From positions 1-64,000 of the forward strand of contig JAGDZP010000002.1 of assembly GCA_049115735.1 (NCBI GenBank): a DNA stretch of 64,000 nucleotides, read 5' to 3'. The position numbers and the translations under genes were made by a program. The notes under the pieces are model-generated. The model made no database searches. It saw only the letters and a list, made by a program, of their open reading frames with translations, and had not been told where the DNA came from. The number at the start of each line of letters is the position of its first letter. Positions within the stretch are counted from its first letter, which is position 1. This document shows, piece after piece, positions 25,571 to 35,176 of the stretch. The stretch is from CAXBNB01 sp049115735 (GTDB taxonomy: Bacteria; Bacteroidota; Bacteroidia; Cytophagales; Cyclobacteriaceae).

Positions 25571-26065
25571 GTGGATTTAGTTACCCCCGATATAGGATTG
25601 ATCATTTGGCAGACTGTCGTCTTCCTGATCGTTTTTGCCATTTTGGCACTTAAAGTATGGAAGCCGATTACTGATGCGTTAAAGTCCCGTGATGGATTCA
25701 TCCGTGATTCTTTGCAAGCTGCAGAAGCGGCTAAAGAAGAGATGAAACAGCTTCAGGCAGATAATGAATACCTGCTAAAAGAGGCTCGTATAGAAAGAGA
25801 CAATATGCTCAAGGACGCTTCTAAAGTGGCCAGCGAAATCAAAGAATCAGCCAAGGAAGACACAGCCAAGATATCCGCTAAAATGATAGAGGATGCCAAG
25901 GCAGTGATCGAAACAGAGAAAAAAGCAGCATTGGCTGATGTAAAAAATCTGGTTGCTACACTTTCTATTGATATTGCTGAAAAGATTCTTCGCAAGAATC
26001 TTGATGATAAAAAATCACAGGAGGCTTTGGTTAAAGATTTAGTTAAGGATATTAAAGTAAACTAA
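25571..26065 (+). CDS. atpF: ATP synthase Fo subunit b
   Basis: Peripheral-stalk subunit: one N-terminal helix (IGLIIWQTVVFLIVFAILALKVW) and a long charged coiled coil to the end (AAEAAKEEMKQLQADNEYLL...). 164 residues. The start is GTG (GTGGATTTAGTT); no in-frame ATG lies nearby. It is 72 bp from atpE, a gap that holds a strong hairpin, and 3 bp before atpH. Confidence 0.95.
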   Translation: MDLVTPDIGLIIWQTVVFLIVFAILALKVWKPITDALKSRDGFIRDSLQAAEAAKEEMKQLQADNEYLLKEARIERDNMLKDASKVASEIKESAKEDTAKISAKMIEDAKAVIETEKKAALADVKNLVATLSIDIAEKILRKNLDDKKSQEALVKDLVKDIKVN

Positions 26066-26068
26066 TCA

Positions 26069-26626
26069 ATGTCTGTAACCAGAATAGCTTCCCGTTATGC
26101 CAAGCCTTTGCTTGAACTTGCCAATGAAAAGGGCAGTCTAGAAGCAGTGGCCAAGGACATGAACGAATTCATAGCACTTTGTCAGGAGAACAGGGATTTT
26201 GTGCTAATGCTCAAAAATCCAATAATCAGTCACCTAACAAAGCTTTCTATCCTAAAAAAAATATACACCGGAAAAGTCAATGAATTGACGCTTTCTATTT
26301 TTGAAATTCTTTCAAAGAAAAATAGAGAAATGTATTTACCGGAGATCGCAAAAGAGTTTCACAGGCAATACAACGTGTTTAAGTACATTACTGAAGCAAG
26401 TATTACGACAGTTGTCCCTCTTACAGCTGAGCTGAGAAAAGAAGTGAATACTCTAGTGAAAAAGGTTACTGGCCAGGAAGTGGAACTGACAGAAAAAGTT
26501 GATCCGGAAATTATAGGTGGGTTTGTTTTGAAGGTAGGCGATCGTCAAATCGATGATAGCATCAGCAGCAAGCTCAATGAATTGAAATTAAAGTTTAGTC
26601 AAAATTTATATGTAAATAAACTGTAG
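26069..26626 (+). CDS. atpH: ATP synthase F1 subunit delta
   Basis: Links the peripheral stalk to the top of F1. 185 residues; N-terminal helical bundle beginning VTRIASRYAKPLLELANEKG and the C-terminal signature DPEIIGGFVLKVGDRQIDDSI. The stop codon TAG lies within the left arm of an inverted repeat (26621-26637). Confidence 0.95.
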   Translation: MSVTRIASRYAKPLLELANEKGSLEAVAKDMNEFIALCQENRDFVLMLKNPIISHLTKLSILKKIYTGKVNELTLSIFEILSKKNREMYLPEIAKEFHRQYNVFKYITEASITTVVPLTAELRKEVNTLVKKVTGQEVELTEKVDPEIIGGFVLKVGDRQIDDSISSKLNELKLKFSQNLYVNKL

Positions 26627-26637
26627 GCTACCTACAG
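26621..26637 (+). promoter_or_regulatory. Hairpin overlapping the atpH stop codon, before atpA
   Basis: CTGTAGG-CTA-CCTACAG is a perfect 7-bp stem with a 3-base loop. It includes the atpH TAG and is 34 bases before the atpA ATG. No true T-run follows (GTATTATTT), so processing, stabilisation or translational control is likelier than termination. Confidence 0.5.
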
Positions 26638-26670
26638 GTATTATTTCAAAAACAATAAAAGTAAAATATA

Positions 26671-28251
26671 ATGGCAGATGTAAGACCAGATGAAGTATCA
26701 GCAATATTGAGAGAGCAGCTCTCGGATTTCAGAACAGAGGCTGAACTTGAGGAAATAGGTACTGTACTCCAGGTAGGTGATGGTGTGGCTCGTATTTATG
26801 GCTTGACCAAAGCTCAATCAGGGGAATTGCTTGAGTTCGAAAATGGACTTAAAGGAATGGTATTGAACCTGGAGGAGGATAACGTTGGAGCTGTACTTTT
26901 AGGTGAATCCAAAGGAATCAGGGAAGGTGATACTGTAAAGAGAACCAATAAAATTGCATCTGTGAATGTTGGTGACGGCATGTGTGGACGTGTAGTTGAT
27001 ACGCTAGGTCAGCCTATAGATGGTAAAGGCCCAATTGAAGGGGAATTGTTTGAGATGCCAATGGAGAGAAAAGCTCCTGGTGTAATCTACAGACAGCCAG
27101 TATCTGAGCCACTTCAGACTGGTATCAAGGCGATTGACTCCATGATTCCGATCGGTAGGGGACAAAGAGAACTTATCATTGGTGACCGTCAGACTGGTAA
27201 GACGGCCGTCGCGATTGATACTATCATCAACCAAAAAGAGTTTTATGACAAAGGGGAACCTGTATTCTGTATTTATGTAGCAGTTTCACAAAAAGCTTCT
27301 ACTGTTGCGGGTATCGTACAGGCATTAGAAAAAGGCGGAGCAATGGACTACACCGTCGTAGTGAGTGCTTCAGCTTCTGATCCTGCACCACTTCAGTTTT
27401 TTGCTCCATTTACAGGTGCAGCGATTGGAGAGTACTTCAGGGATACTGGTCGTCCAGCATTGATCATATATGATGATTTATCAAAACAAGCTGTTGCATA
27501 TAGAGAGGTTTCCCTTCTGCTAAGAAGACCTCCGGGACGTGAAGCTTACCCTGGTGATGTATTTTATCTTCACTCAAGATTATTAGAGAGAGCTGCGAAA
27601 GTAAACGATAGTCAAGAGATCGCTGAGAACATGAACGACTTGCCTCCTTCCTTGAAAGGAAAAGTAAAAGGTGGTGGTTCTTTGACCGCACTTCCAATTA
27701 TTGAGACACAAGCTGGTGACGTTTCTGCCTATATCCCGACCAACGTAATTTCGATTACTGATGGTCAGATATTCCTTGAAACAAACCTTTTTAACTCTGG
27801 TATCCGCCCTGCGATTAATGTGGGTATTTCGGTATCAAGGGTAGGTGGTTCTGCACAAATCAAATCAATGAAAAAAGTAGCGGGTACATTGAAGCTGGAT
27901 CAGGCTCAATTTAGAGAGCTTGAAGCCTTCGCTAAGTTTGGATCGGACCTGGATGCTGCTACTCAACTGACTATCGATAGGGGGCGTAAGAATCTGGAGA
28001 TTTTGAAGCAGGGACAGTATTCACCAGTAGCAGTTGGTGATCAGGTAGCTATCATTTACGCTTCTACTAAAGGGTTTATTGATGCAGTACCCGTGGAGAA
28101 AGTAAAAGCATTCGAAACGGAATTTTTGACGGTAATGAATGGCCATCATAAAAACATCATTGATGATTTAGCGGCCGGTAAGTTTACTGACGAAATTACC
28201 GATAAACTTGGTGAAGTAGCCAAAGATGTGGCTTCAAGATTTTCTAACTAA
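26671..28251 (+). CDS. atpA: ATP synthase F1 subunit alpha
   Basis: Non-catalytic nucleotide-binding subunit. Walker A GDRQTGKT at residues 171-178; ALIIYDDLSKQAVAYREVSL and the family signature PAINVGISVSRVGGSAQ. 526 residues, slightly longer than usual (ca. 510). 18 bp before atpG. atpD and atpC do not follow, as expected in Bacteroidota, where they form a separate locus. Confidence 0.98.
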   Translation: MADVRPDEVSAILREQLSDFRTEAELEEIGTVLQVGDGVARIYGLTKAQSGELLEFENGLKGMVLNLEEDNVGAVLLGESKGIREGDTVKRTNKIASVNVGDGMCGRVVDTLGQPIDGKGPIEGELFEMPMERKAPGVIYRQPVSEPLQTGIKAIDSMIPIGRGQRELIIGDRQTGKTAVAIDTIINQKEFYDKGEPVFCIYVAVSQKASTVAGIVQALEKGGAMDYTVVVSASASDPAPLQFFAPFTGAAIGEYFRDTGRPALIIYDDLSKQAVAYREVSLLLRRPPGREAYPGDVFYLHSRLLERAAKVNDSQEIAENMNDLPPSLKGKVKGGGSLTALPIIETQAGDVSAYIPTNVISITDGQIFLETNLFNSGIRPAINVGISVSRVGGSAQIKSMKKVAGTLKLDQAQFRELEAFAKFGSDLDAATQLTIDRGRKNLEILKQGQYSPVAVGDQVAIIYASTKGFIDAVPVEKVKAFETEFLTVMNGHHKNIIDDLAAGKFTDEITDKLGEVAKDVASRFSN

Positions 28252-28269
28252 AAGCTATTGATATAAAGC

Positions 28270-29160
28270 ATGGCTAACTTAAAAGAAGTAAAAGGCCGTA
28301 TAGTTTCTATCCAGTCTACTCAGCAGATTACCAGCGCTATGAAAATGGTAGCTGCTGCTAAACTGAGAAAGGCACAGGATAAGATTACCAGGATGAGGCC
28401 ATATTCCGAAAAATTGACCGGGATATTGCAGAACGTGTCTGGTGGTCTGGATGATGCAGGTGAGAATCAGTATGGAGTGGAACGAGAAATCAGCAAAGTA
28501 TTGTTGGTTGTGGTATCATCGGACAGAGGGCTTTGCGGATCTTTTAATACCAACATCTTCAAAAATGCTGTTGCTCATATCAAAGAAAAATATTCCTCAG
28601 TAGAAAGCAGAGGGGGCCTGTACATCATGCCAATAGGTAAGAGGTCTTTAGAATACTTCAAAAAGAGGAATTATCAATTGGTGGATGACTACTCTCTCTT
28701 ATTCCATGATTTGAATTTCGATGAGTCTAAAGCCGCAGCTGAGTTTTCGATGAAGGGTTTTGCCGAAGGGGATTATGATCGTGTTGATTTGGTTTATAAT
28801 GAATTCAAAAACGTAGCAACTCAAATTCTGAGAAAAGAGCAATTTTTACCTATTGCTGCGCCTGAATCTAGCGAGGTTTCCAGTGCCCCTGATGTCGATT
28901 ACTTATTTGAGCCATCTCAGGCAACTGTTGTCGAGGAGATCATTCCAAAGTCATTGAAGATTCAGTTTTACAAAGCACTGCTCGAATCGAATGCATCTGA
29001 GCATGGTGCTCGAATGACAGCCATGGATCAAGCTACCGACAATGCTGGTGAGCTCTTGAAAGAGTTGAGGTTAACCTACAACAGAACTCGTCAAGCTGCC
29101 ATTACTAAGGAAATCCTGGAAATTGTTGGCGGGGCTGAAGCCCTAGCAGCCAACAGCTAA
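28270..29160 (+). CDS. atpG: ATP synthase F1 subunit gamma
   Basis: Central rotor shaft. 296 residues; N-terminal helix NLKEVKGRIVSIQSTQQITSA with the conserved AMKMVAAAKLRKAQ, and C-terminal helix ARMTAMDQATDNAGELLKEL and YNRTRQAAITKEILEIVGGA. Last gene of this operon; a terminator follows. Confidence 0.97.
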   Translation: MANLKEVKGRIVSIQSTQQITSAMKMVAAAKLRKAQDKITRMRPYSEKLTGILQNVSGGLDDAGENQYGVEREISKVLLVVVSSDRGLCGSFNTNIFKNAVAHIKEKYSSVESRGGLYIMPIGKRSLEYFKKRNYQLVDDYSLLFHDLNFDESKAAAEFSMKGFAEGDYDRVDLVYNEFKNVATQILRKEQFLPIAAPESSEVSSAPDVDYLFEPSQATVVEEIIPKSLKIQFYKALLESNASEHGARMTAMDQATDNAGELLKELRLTYNRTRQAAITKEILEIVGGAEALAANS

Positions 29161-29178
29161 AAGATTTAATAAATTGAT

Positions 29179-29211
29179 AAAAACCGTGGTGAAAATTTGC
29201 TGCGGTTTTTT
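29179..29211 (+). terminator. Terminator of the ATP synthase operon
   Basis: AAAAACCG and CGGTTTTT arms (29179-29186, 29203-29210) enclose a 16-base loop; a run of seven T follows the CGG. It lies about 20 bases after the atpG stop. Confidence 0.7.
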
Positions 29212-29279
29212 TGTTTAACCCACATTATTCGTTTGGATAATGAATAATTTGACGAAAATACTTGTTTTCAAATCGTCTG

Positions 29280-29307
29280 ATTATGCATTAGGATGCTATC
29301 GCATAAT
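29280..29307 (+). promoter_or_regulatory. Inverted repeat in the purH leader
   Basis: ATTATGC and GCATAAT (29280-29286, 29301-29307) are perfect complements 14 bases apart, 58 bases before the purH ATG. A second, imperfect stem (GACGAAAA to TTTTC...CGTC) lies just upstream. Possible operator or leader RNA; no known purine riboswitch pattern is seen. Confidence 0.25.
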
Positions 29308-29364
29308 TACGGTTTAAGCAAACACAAAAGAGGAAGTTTTCTCTCATAGAAATATAAATTACCA

Positions 29365-30885
29365 ATGAAAAAAATCAACTCCGCCCTCATTTCTGTTTAT
29401 CATAAAGACAATCTTCAAGAGATTGTAAAAACTTTACACGCCAGTGGTGTGCAATTAATCTCTACCGGGGGAACCCAAAAATTTATTGAAGACCTGGGTA
29501 TTCCCGTTACAGCCGTGGAAAGCTTGACGCAATACCCATCGATTTTTGGAGGACGTGTGAAAACGCTTCATCCGATGGTTTTTGGTGGGATACTAAACAG
29601 AAGAGATCATGATGGAGATATGGCTGAAAAGCAGGAATATTCAATTCCGGATATTGATATGGTGGTGGTTGATCTCTATCCATTTGAAGAAACTGTAGTT
29701 TCAGGTGCCAGGGAAGAGGATGTCATTGAGAAAATTGACATTGGAGGTATTTCGTTGATTAGGGGTGCTGCGAAAAATTTCAAGGATGTTCTCATTGTGT
29801 CGTCAATGGAGCAATATGGTGAGACTTTGAGTTTACTCAAAGAGCAGGATTGCAGCACATCACTAGAGCAAAGAAAATCTTTTGCAGGAAAGGCATTTGA
29901 CATCTCCTCACATTATGATTCAGCCATTTTCTCTTATTTCAATTCCGATGAAGCAGTACCTTCATTGAAGGTGAGTCAGCGAAATGGAAAAGTGTTGAGG
30001 TATGGTGAAAATCCTCACCAGAAGGGAAGGTTTTTTGGAGACCTGACGGAACTTTTCGATCAGTTAAATGGCAAGGAGTTGTCTTACAATAATCTGGTGG
30101 ATGTAGATGCAGCTATTTCATTGATCAATGAGTTCGAAGGACAAACAGCCTTTGCAATTATCAAGCATACCAATGCTTGCGGAGTAGCCGTAGCAGATAC
30201 AACTTGTAAGGCCTATCTAAAGGCCCTGGAAGCTGATAACATCTCGGCATTTGGTGGAGTGTTGGCTTCTAATTCAAAAATTGATATTGAAGCGGCTAAT
30301 GAATTGAACAAACTATTCTTTGAAATATTAATTGCACCTGAATTTGATGAAGATGCCCTAGACGTGTTGAAGTCAAAAAAGAACAGAATACTTCTGAAAG
30401 AAAAGAAGAAGAGTAAGCCTGCTAAACAATACAAGTCCTTACTGAATGGTGTGATCGAGCAGGATGTTGACAATGTCACTGATAGTTCATCCGATTTGAA
30501 AACGGTGACGAAAGTCGCACCAAGTGCAGAAGAAATTGATGCGTTGATCTTTGCTTCAAAGGTTTGTAAACACACCAAATCCAATACCATCGTTTTTGCG
30601 AGAGCGGATAGATTGGTGGCCAGTGGAACAGGTCAGACATCAAGGGTAGACTCCTTGAGACAAGCCGTTGAAAAGGCTGCTTCGTTTGGTCTAAGCATGG
30701 ATGGAACTGTAATGGCTTCTGATGCATTCTTCCCTTTTCCTGATTGTGTAGAGTTGGCCAACAATGCAGGCGTGAAAGCTGTGATACAACCGGGCGGATC
30801 AATTAAGGATCAGCTGTCGGTAGATTACTGTGATCAGCACGGCATGTCAATGGTCTTCACAGGCACCAGGCACTTTAAACATTAA
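29365..30885 (+). CDS. purH: Bifunctional AICAR transformylase / IMP cyclohydrolase
   Basis: Last two steps of de novo IMP synthesis. The N-terminal MGS-like cyclohydrolase domain (about 1-195) has ISTGGTQKFIEDLG and PSIFGGRVKTLHPMVFGGIL; the transformylase domain (about 200-506) has LRYGENPHQKGRFFGD, AFAIIKHTNACGVA with the catalytic Lys-His, and SDAFFPFPDCVELANNAGV. 506 residues, normal. Single-gene unit between two operons; with guaB it covers IMP formation and GMP branch entry in this window. Confidence 0.98.
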   Translation: MKKINSALISVYHKDNLQEIVKTLHASGVQLISTGGTQKFIEDLGIPVTAVESLTQYPSIFGGRVKTLHPMVFGGILNRRDHDGDMAEKQEYSIPDIDMVVVDLYPFEETVVSGAREEDVIEKIDIGGISLIRGAAKNFKDVLIVSSMEQYGETLSLLKEQDCSTSLEQRKSFAGKAFDISSHYDSAIFSYFNSDEAVPSLKVSQRNGKVLRYGENPHQKGRFFGDLTELFDQLNGKELSYNNLVDVDAAISLINEFEGQTAFAIIKHTNACGVAVADTTCKAYLKALEADNISAFGGVLASNSKIDIEAANELNKLFFEILIAPEFDEDALDVLKSKKNRILLKEKKKSKPAKQYKSLLNGVIEQDVDNVTDSSSDLKTVTKVAPSAEEIDALIFASKVCKHTKSNTIVFARADRLVASGTGQTSRVDSLRQAVEKAASFGLSMDGTVMASDAFFPFPDCVELANNAGVKAVIQPGGSIKDQLSVDYCDQHGMSMVFTGTRHFKH

Positions 30886-30963
30886 TTATCTAACTGGCTC
30901 TGAATTAATTAAAAACAATTTTGTAATTTTCCGCCGACTCAATCTTAAAGATTTTCATACAGC

Positions 30964-31992
30964 ATGGGCATATTTGATTTTTTTTCCAGCGATATAGCTA
31001 TTGACCTTGGAACAGCGAATACTCTTATCATTCATAAGGGTCAGGTAGTTGTGGATGAGCCTTCCATAATAGCCATCGATAAGGCCAAAAATAAGGTTTT
31101 GGCGATTGGGAATGAGGCGATGCAAATGCATGAAAAAACCCATGATAATATAAAGACGATTAGACCTTTGAAGGATGGTGTGATCGCCGATTTTCAGGCT
31201 GCCGAATTCATGATCCGGGGTATGATCAATATGATTGACGATCATAAAAAGAAATTTTTTCCTTCTTCTCATAGAATGATTATTTGTATTCCTTCCGGGA
31301 TTACAGAAGTTGAGAAACGAGCAGTAAGGGATTCGGCAGAGCATGCCGGTGCTAAAGAAGTATTCATGATTTCAGAGCCTATTGCTGCGGCGGTAGGAAT
31401 AGGTATAGAAATTGACAGGCCAGTCGGAAGTATGATTGTGGATATCGGAGGTGGTACAACAGAAATTGCGGTCATCGCACTTTCCGGAATAGTATGCGAC
31501 CAGTCAATAAGAGTAGCTGGGGATGCTTTTAATAAGGACATCCTTGATTACATGAGAAGACAGCACAACTTATTGATCGGTGAAAGAACGGCTGAAAAGG
31601 TAAAGATAACTATCGGATCGGCTTTGACCGAGCTTGATGAGCCGCCAGAGGATTTTGATATTAGAGGCAGAGATTTGATGACTGGCATCCCAAAGGTCAT
31701 TGAGTTGTCTTATTCTGAGGTAGCTTTTGCCATTGATAAGTCTGTATCTAAAATAGAAGAAGCGGTACTGAAGGCATTAGAAATTGCTCCGCCGGAGCTT
31801 TCTGCTGACATATATGATAATGGTATCTATCTGACAGGGGGAGGAGCACTCCTTAGAGGCTTAGACAAACGTCTTTCTGCTAAAACGAAGCTGCCTATTC
31901 ATGTGGCCGAAGATCCGTTGTTGGCTGTAGTAAAAGGTACAGGTACAGCCCTTCAAGATATCAATAAATATAAAGCAGTTCTAATGCAATGA
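30964..31992 (+). CDS. mreB: Rod-shape determining protein MreB
   Basis: Bacterial actin that directs lateral wall synthesis. ATP-binding phosphate-1 motif IAIDLGTANTLI near the start, phosphate-2 in VDIGGGTTEIAVIALSG, adenosine motif YLTGGGALLRGLD. Membrane-binding N-terminus GIFDFFSSD. 342 residues, normal. First gene of mreBCD-mrdA-rodA. Confidence 0.98.
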   Translation: MGIFDFFSSDIAIDLGTANTLIIHKGQVVVDEPSIIAIDKAKNKVLAIGNEAMQMHEKTHDNIKTIRPLKDGVIADFQAAEFMIRGMINMIDDHKKKFFPSSHRMIICIPSGITEVEKRAVRDSAEHAGAKEVFMISEPIAAAVGIGIEIDRPVGSMIVDIGGGTTEIAVIALSGIVCDQSIRVAGDAFNKDILDYMRRQHNLLIGERTAEKVKITIGSALTELDEPPEDFDIRGRDLMTGIPKVIELSYSEVAFAIDKSVSKIEEAVLKALEIAPPELSADIYDNGIYLTGGGALLRGLDKRLSAKTKLPIHVAEDPLLAVVKGTGTALQDINKYKAVLMQ

Positions 31993-31997
31993 TATAA

Positions 31998-32828
31998 ATG
32001 CAGCGGCTTCTCCAGTTTCTTTATCGGTACCGGTCATTTCTTTTATTTTTATTTCTGGAGAGTCTTAGTTTTTGGTTAGTAGTTGAGAACAACAGCTATC
32101 AGGGGGCCAAATACTTCAATTCTGCGAATGCTTTCACAGCGACAGTTAGTGAAGCTTCTTCAGGACTCAGAAACTTCTTCGATCTTGGCAATCAAAACCG
32201 GATTCTTGCAGAAGAGAACTCAAGACTTAGAAAACGGCTAAACATTCTGCCCGACAGCCTGTCAGAACTTCAGGACACGGTATATGTCGACACAGCGTTG
32301 TGGACATTTATTCCAGCCAAAGTGATTAATAATTCTGTCTTCTTACAGAACAATCATATTACTTTGAACAAAGGAACCAAGGACGGTGTATATAAGGGCA
32401 TGGGTGTTGTTGGACCCGGAGGTGTGGTAGGCCAGGTCACCGCTGTTACGCAACATTTTTCATCACTGACCTCCTTGTTGCATAGCGCATCTATCATTTC
32501 AACAAAACATATAAATTCTGGCTCCCTATGTTCCACATCCTGGGATGGCACAGATCCATTATTTGCGAGCATAAAATATCTTCCCAGACATGTGAACCTT
32601 AGTGCGGGGGATACCATGATTACATCGGGTTACAATCACCTCTATCCACCTGAAACAATGATTGGCATTGTTGATGAAATGGCAGTTGCGGAGAACGCTA
32701 CTTTTTATGATGTGAAAGTGAAGTTGTCAACAGATTTCTATAACCTATCGTATGTTTATTTACTGAACTATAATAGGAGAAATGAGCAGGATTCTATTGA
32801 GTACATTCAAAGTATAAAATATGAATAA
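31998..32828 (+). CDS. mreC: Rod-shape determining protein MreC
   Basis: Periplasmic scaffold that links MreB to PBP2. N-terminal helix SFLLFLFLESLSFWLVVE, short coiled coil (NRILAEENSRLRKRLNIL), then the beta domain with NNHITLNKGTKDGVYKGMGV and GPGGVVGQVTAVTQHFS. 276 residues. It starts 5 bp after mreB and overlaps mreD by 8 bp. Confidence 0.94.
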   Translation: MQRLLQFLYRYRSFLLFLFLESLSFWLVVENNSYQGAKYFNSANAFTATVSEASSGLRNFFDLGNQNRILAEENSRLRKRLNILPDSLSELQDTVYVDTALWTFIPAKVINNSVFLQNNHITLNKGTKDGVYKGMGVVGPGGVVGQVTAVTQHFSSLTSLLHSASIISTKHINSGSLCSTSWDGTDPLFASIKYLPRHVNLSAGDTMITSGYNHLYPPETMIGIVDEMAVAENATFYDVKVKLSTDFYNLSYVYLLNYNRRNEQDSIEYIQSIKYE

Positions 32829-33336
32829 GTTAGGTGTACTGGGAATTGCATTGGTAAGCATTCTGATAATGGCTGTGCAAGTCTTTGTCTTTAAGGATAT
32901 TGTGCTGTTTGGCTCTGCTTTTTGCTTTTTTTACATACTTGCTTTGTTGCTCTTGCCAGTAGATACAAACCCATTGTTGCAAATTGCCATTGGTTTTATT
33001 GTAGGACTATTGATAGATACTTTCTACAATACGCAAGGGATTCATGCAGCTGCTAGTACATTTATCATGTTCTTTAGACCCTATTGGATTAATCTACTGA
33101 GTCCTGGATCTGGCTATGGAGCCACTGTGCGTATTAACATTCGCTCTCAGGGTTTGCAATGGTTTCTGACCTATACATATCCATTGATTCTTGTTCATGG
33201 AATATTCCTTCTCTTTGTTGAAGCATTCACTTTTGCTTATTTTTTCGAGACGCTGGTTAAGGCCTTCTATAGTTCGATTTTTACGCTGATTAGCATTGTG
33301 GTAGTTCAGTATTTATTTCTAAATAAAGAAAAATGA
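32821..33336 (+). CDS. mreD: Rod-shape determining protein MreD
   Basis: Small polytopic membrane protein (171 residues, five to six helices) at the conserved mreC-mreD-mrdA position. Helix IAIGFIVGLLIDTFYNTQGIHA carries the D and G residues conserved in MreD. Assigned mostly by operon place and topology; the sequence of this family drifts fast. Confidence 0.85.
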   Translation: MNKLGVLGIALVSILIMAVQVFVFKDIVLFGSAFCFFYILALLLLPVDTNPLLQIAIGFIVGLLIDTFYNTQGIHAAASTFIMFFRPYWINLLSPGSGYGATVRINIRSQGLQWFLTYTYPLILVHGIFLLFVEAFTFAYFFETLVKAFYSSIFTLISIVVVQYLFLNKEK

Positions 33337-33355
33337 TTACCTATATTAAGTAGCA

Positions 33356-35176
33356 TTGAATGATAGTCGTAGACATATTATCCGAGTACTCATCCTGACG
33401 ATAGTCATCATTTTTGCGTCCAGGTTGTTTTTCATCCAGGTGTTGGATGATAGCTACAGGCTGGCTGCTGAAAACAATATTGTACAGGAAATAATTGAAT
33501 ACCCATATAGAGGGCTAATATTGGACAGGGACAAAGAACTGCTTGTCTATAATGAGCCAATTTATGATTTGATGGTAGTTCCAAAGGAGGTGAAAAACCT
33601 TGATACTACTGCGTTTTGTCTTGCATTTGAGTTGGAGCGAGAGGAATTTATTGAAAAAATACAGACCGCACGTAGGTACTCTTATATCAAGCCATCTCAG
33701 TTTATCAAGCAAATCCCGAATGAGTACTTCGCAAAAATTCAGGACGAGCTGGTGAATTATCAGGGCTTTTATCCCAAGGCTCGTACAGTCAGGAAGTATC
33801 CATATACTGGCTTGGCTAATGTATTCGGATATATTGGTGAAGTTGATTCAAGGCAACTTAATAGAGATACCAGCAACTATTACAAGTCTGGAGATTACAT
33901 TGGAAAAGCGGGGATTGAGGCCTCTTATGAGGAAGCTCTTAGGGGCCGGAGAGGTGTTAAGTATAAAATGGTCAATGTTCGGGGAATTGAAAAGGGCTCC
34001 TTTAAGGATGGAAAGCTTGATACCCTGGCAGTACCGGGAGAAGACATTACACTATCCATAGATATTGAATTACAACGGTATGCCGAGAAGCTTATGGAGG
34101 GCAAGCGGGGAAGTATAGTCGCTATTGAGCCTTCAACAGGGGAAATCCTTGTGTTCGTTTCCAGTCCCAGCTACGATCCAAATCTATTGACCGGCAGAAA
34201 CTATAGTGAGAACTATGGTGCCTTGGTGATAGACACACTAAAGCCTCTTTTTAATAGACCACTGATGGCTATGTATCCACCGGGTTCTATTTTCAAAACA
34301 GTTCAAGGCTTGGTAGCCTTGCAAGAGGGAGTTGTTGGAGCTAATGAGCAAGTGAACGCGCTGACAAGCCCGATTGGCGACCATGCACCTCCGGGTTATT
34401 ATGACATGACCAAAGCAATTGAATATTCATCTAATAATTATTTCTATAGGATTTTTAGAAGGGTGATTACACGGGATGCTGGAAATGATCCTAAGAGTCA
34501 GTTCAGGCAGGCACCAATCGGTTTAGGAAGGTGGCATGAAATGGTTAGCCGCTTTGGAGTTGGTAAACCTCTTGGCATTGATCTTCCAAGTGAAAAGTCG
34601 GGTCTGCTACCAAATCCTGATTATTACAATCGAATTTATAAGGCGGGGAGTTGGAAGTTTTCTAACATACGTTCATTGAGTATTGGTCAGGGAGAACTAC
34701 TCATGAATCCGATTCAGATGGCTAACCTCGGAGCAATCATTGCCAATAGAGGCTACTATTATATTCCACACATTACCAAGGGCGTTGGTAGTAGTGGTTA
34801 TCTCGATCCAAAATATACGACCAAAATTGAGGTTGGAATTGACGACCAACATTTCGAACCGATAATAGAAGGCATGGTAAAGGCTCCAGCGAGAACGGCC
34901 ACACTTTCTATTCTTGGTCTAAAGGATATTACCATATGTGGAAAAACGGGAACTGCTGAAAATTCTCATGGGGCAGACCACTCTGTCTTTATGGCTTTTG
35001 CCCCAAAGGAAAATCCGCAAATAGCAATATCAGTTTTTGTAGAGAATGCCACCTGGGGTGGAACAGCTGCAGGCCCTATGGCAGGGTTGATCGTTGAAAA
35101 ACACATCAATGGTGAAATAGCCAGGAATAGACAGTGGATTGAGGACTATATTGAGAAGGCAGAATTTCTAAAATGA
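33356..35176 (+). CDS. mrdA: Penicillin-binding protein 2 (elongasome transpeptidase)
   Basis: Monofunctional class B PBP that cross-links peptidoglycan during elongation with RodA. N-terminal helix (IIRVLILTIVIIFASRLFFIQV), pedestal domain with RGLILDRDKELLVYN, catalytic serine S311 in GSIFK (K314), SSN in EYSSNNYFYR and KTG in CGKTGTAENS. 606 residues. The start is TTG (33356) and the gene overlaps rodA by 4 bp. Confidence 0.97.
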   Translation: MNDSRRHIIRVLILTIVIIFASRLFFIQVLDDSYRLAAENNIVQEIIEYPYRGLILDRDKELLVYNEPIYDLMVVPKEVKNLDTTAFCLAFELEREEFIEKIQTARRYSYIKPSQFIKQIPNEYFAKIQDELVNYQGFYPKARTVRKYPYTGLANVFGYIGEVDSRQLNRDTSNYYKSGDYIGKAGIEASYEEALRGRRGVKYKMVNVRGIEKGSFKDGKLDTLAVPGEDITLSIDIELQRYAEKLMEGKRGSIVAIEPSTGEILVFVSSPSYDPNLLTGRNYSENYGALVIDTLKPLFNRPLMAMYPPGSIFKTVQGLVALQEGVVGANEQVNALTSPIGDHAPPGYYDMTKAIEYSSNNYFYRIFRRVITRDAGNDPKSQFRQAPIGLGRWHEMVSRFGVGKPLGIDLPSEKSGLLPNPDYYNRIYKAGSWKFSNIRSLSIGQGELLMNPIQMANLGAIIANRGYYYIPHITKGVGSSGYLDPKYTTKIEVGIDDQHFEPIIEGMVKAPARTATLSILGLKDITICGKTGTAENSHGADHSVFMAFAPKENPQIAISVFVENATWGGTAAGPMAGLIVEKHINGEIARNRQWIEDYIEKAEFLK

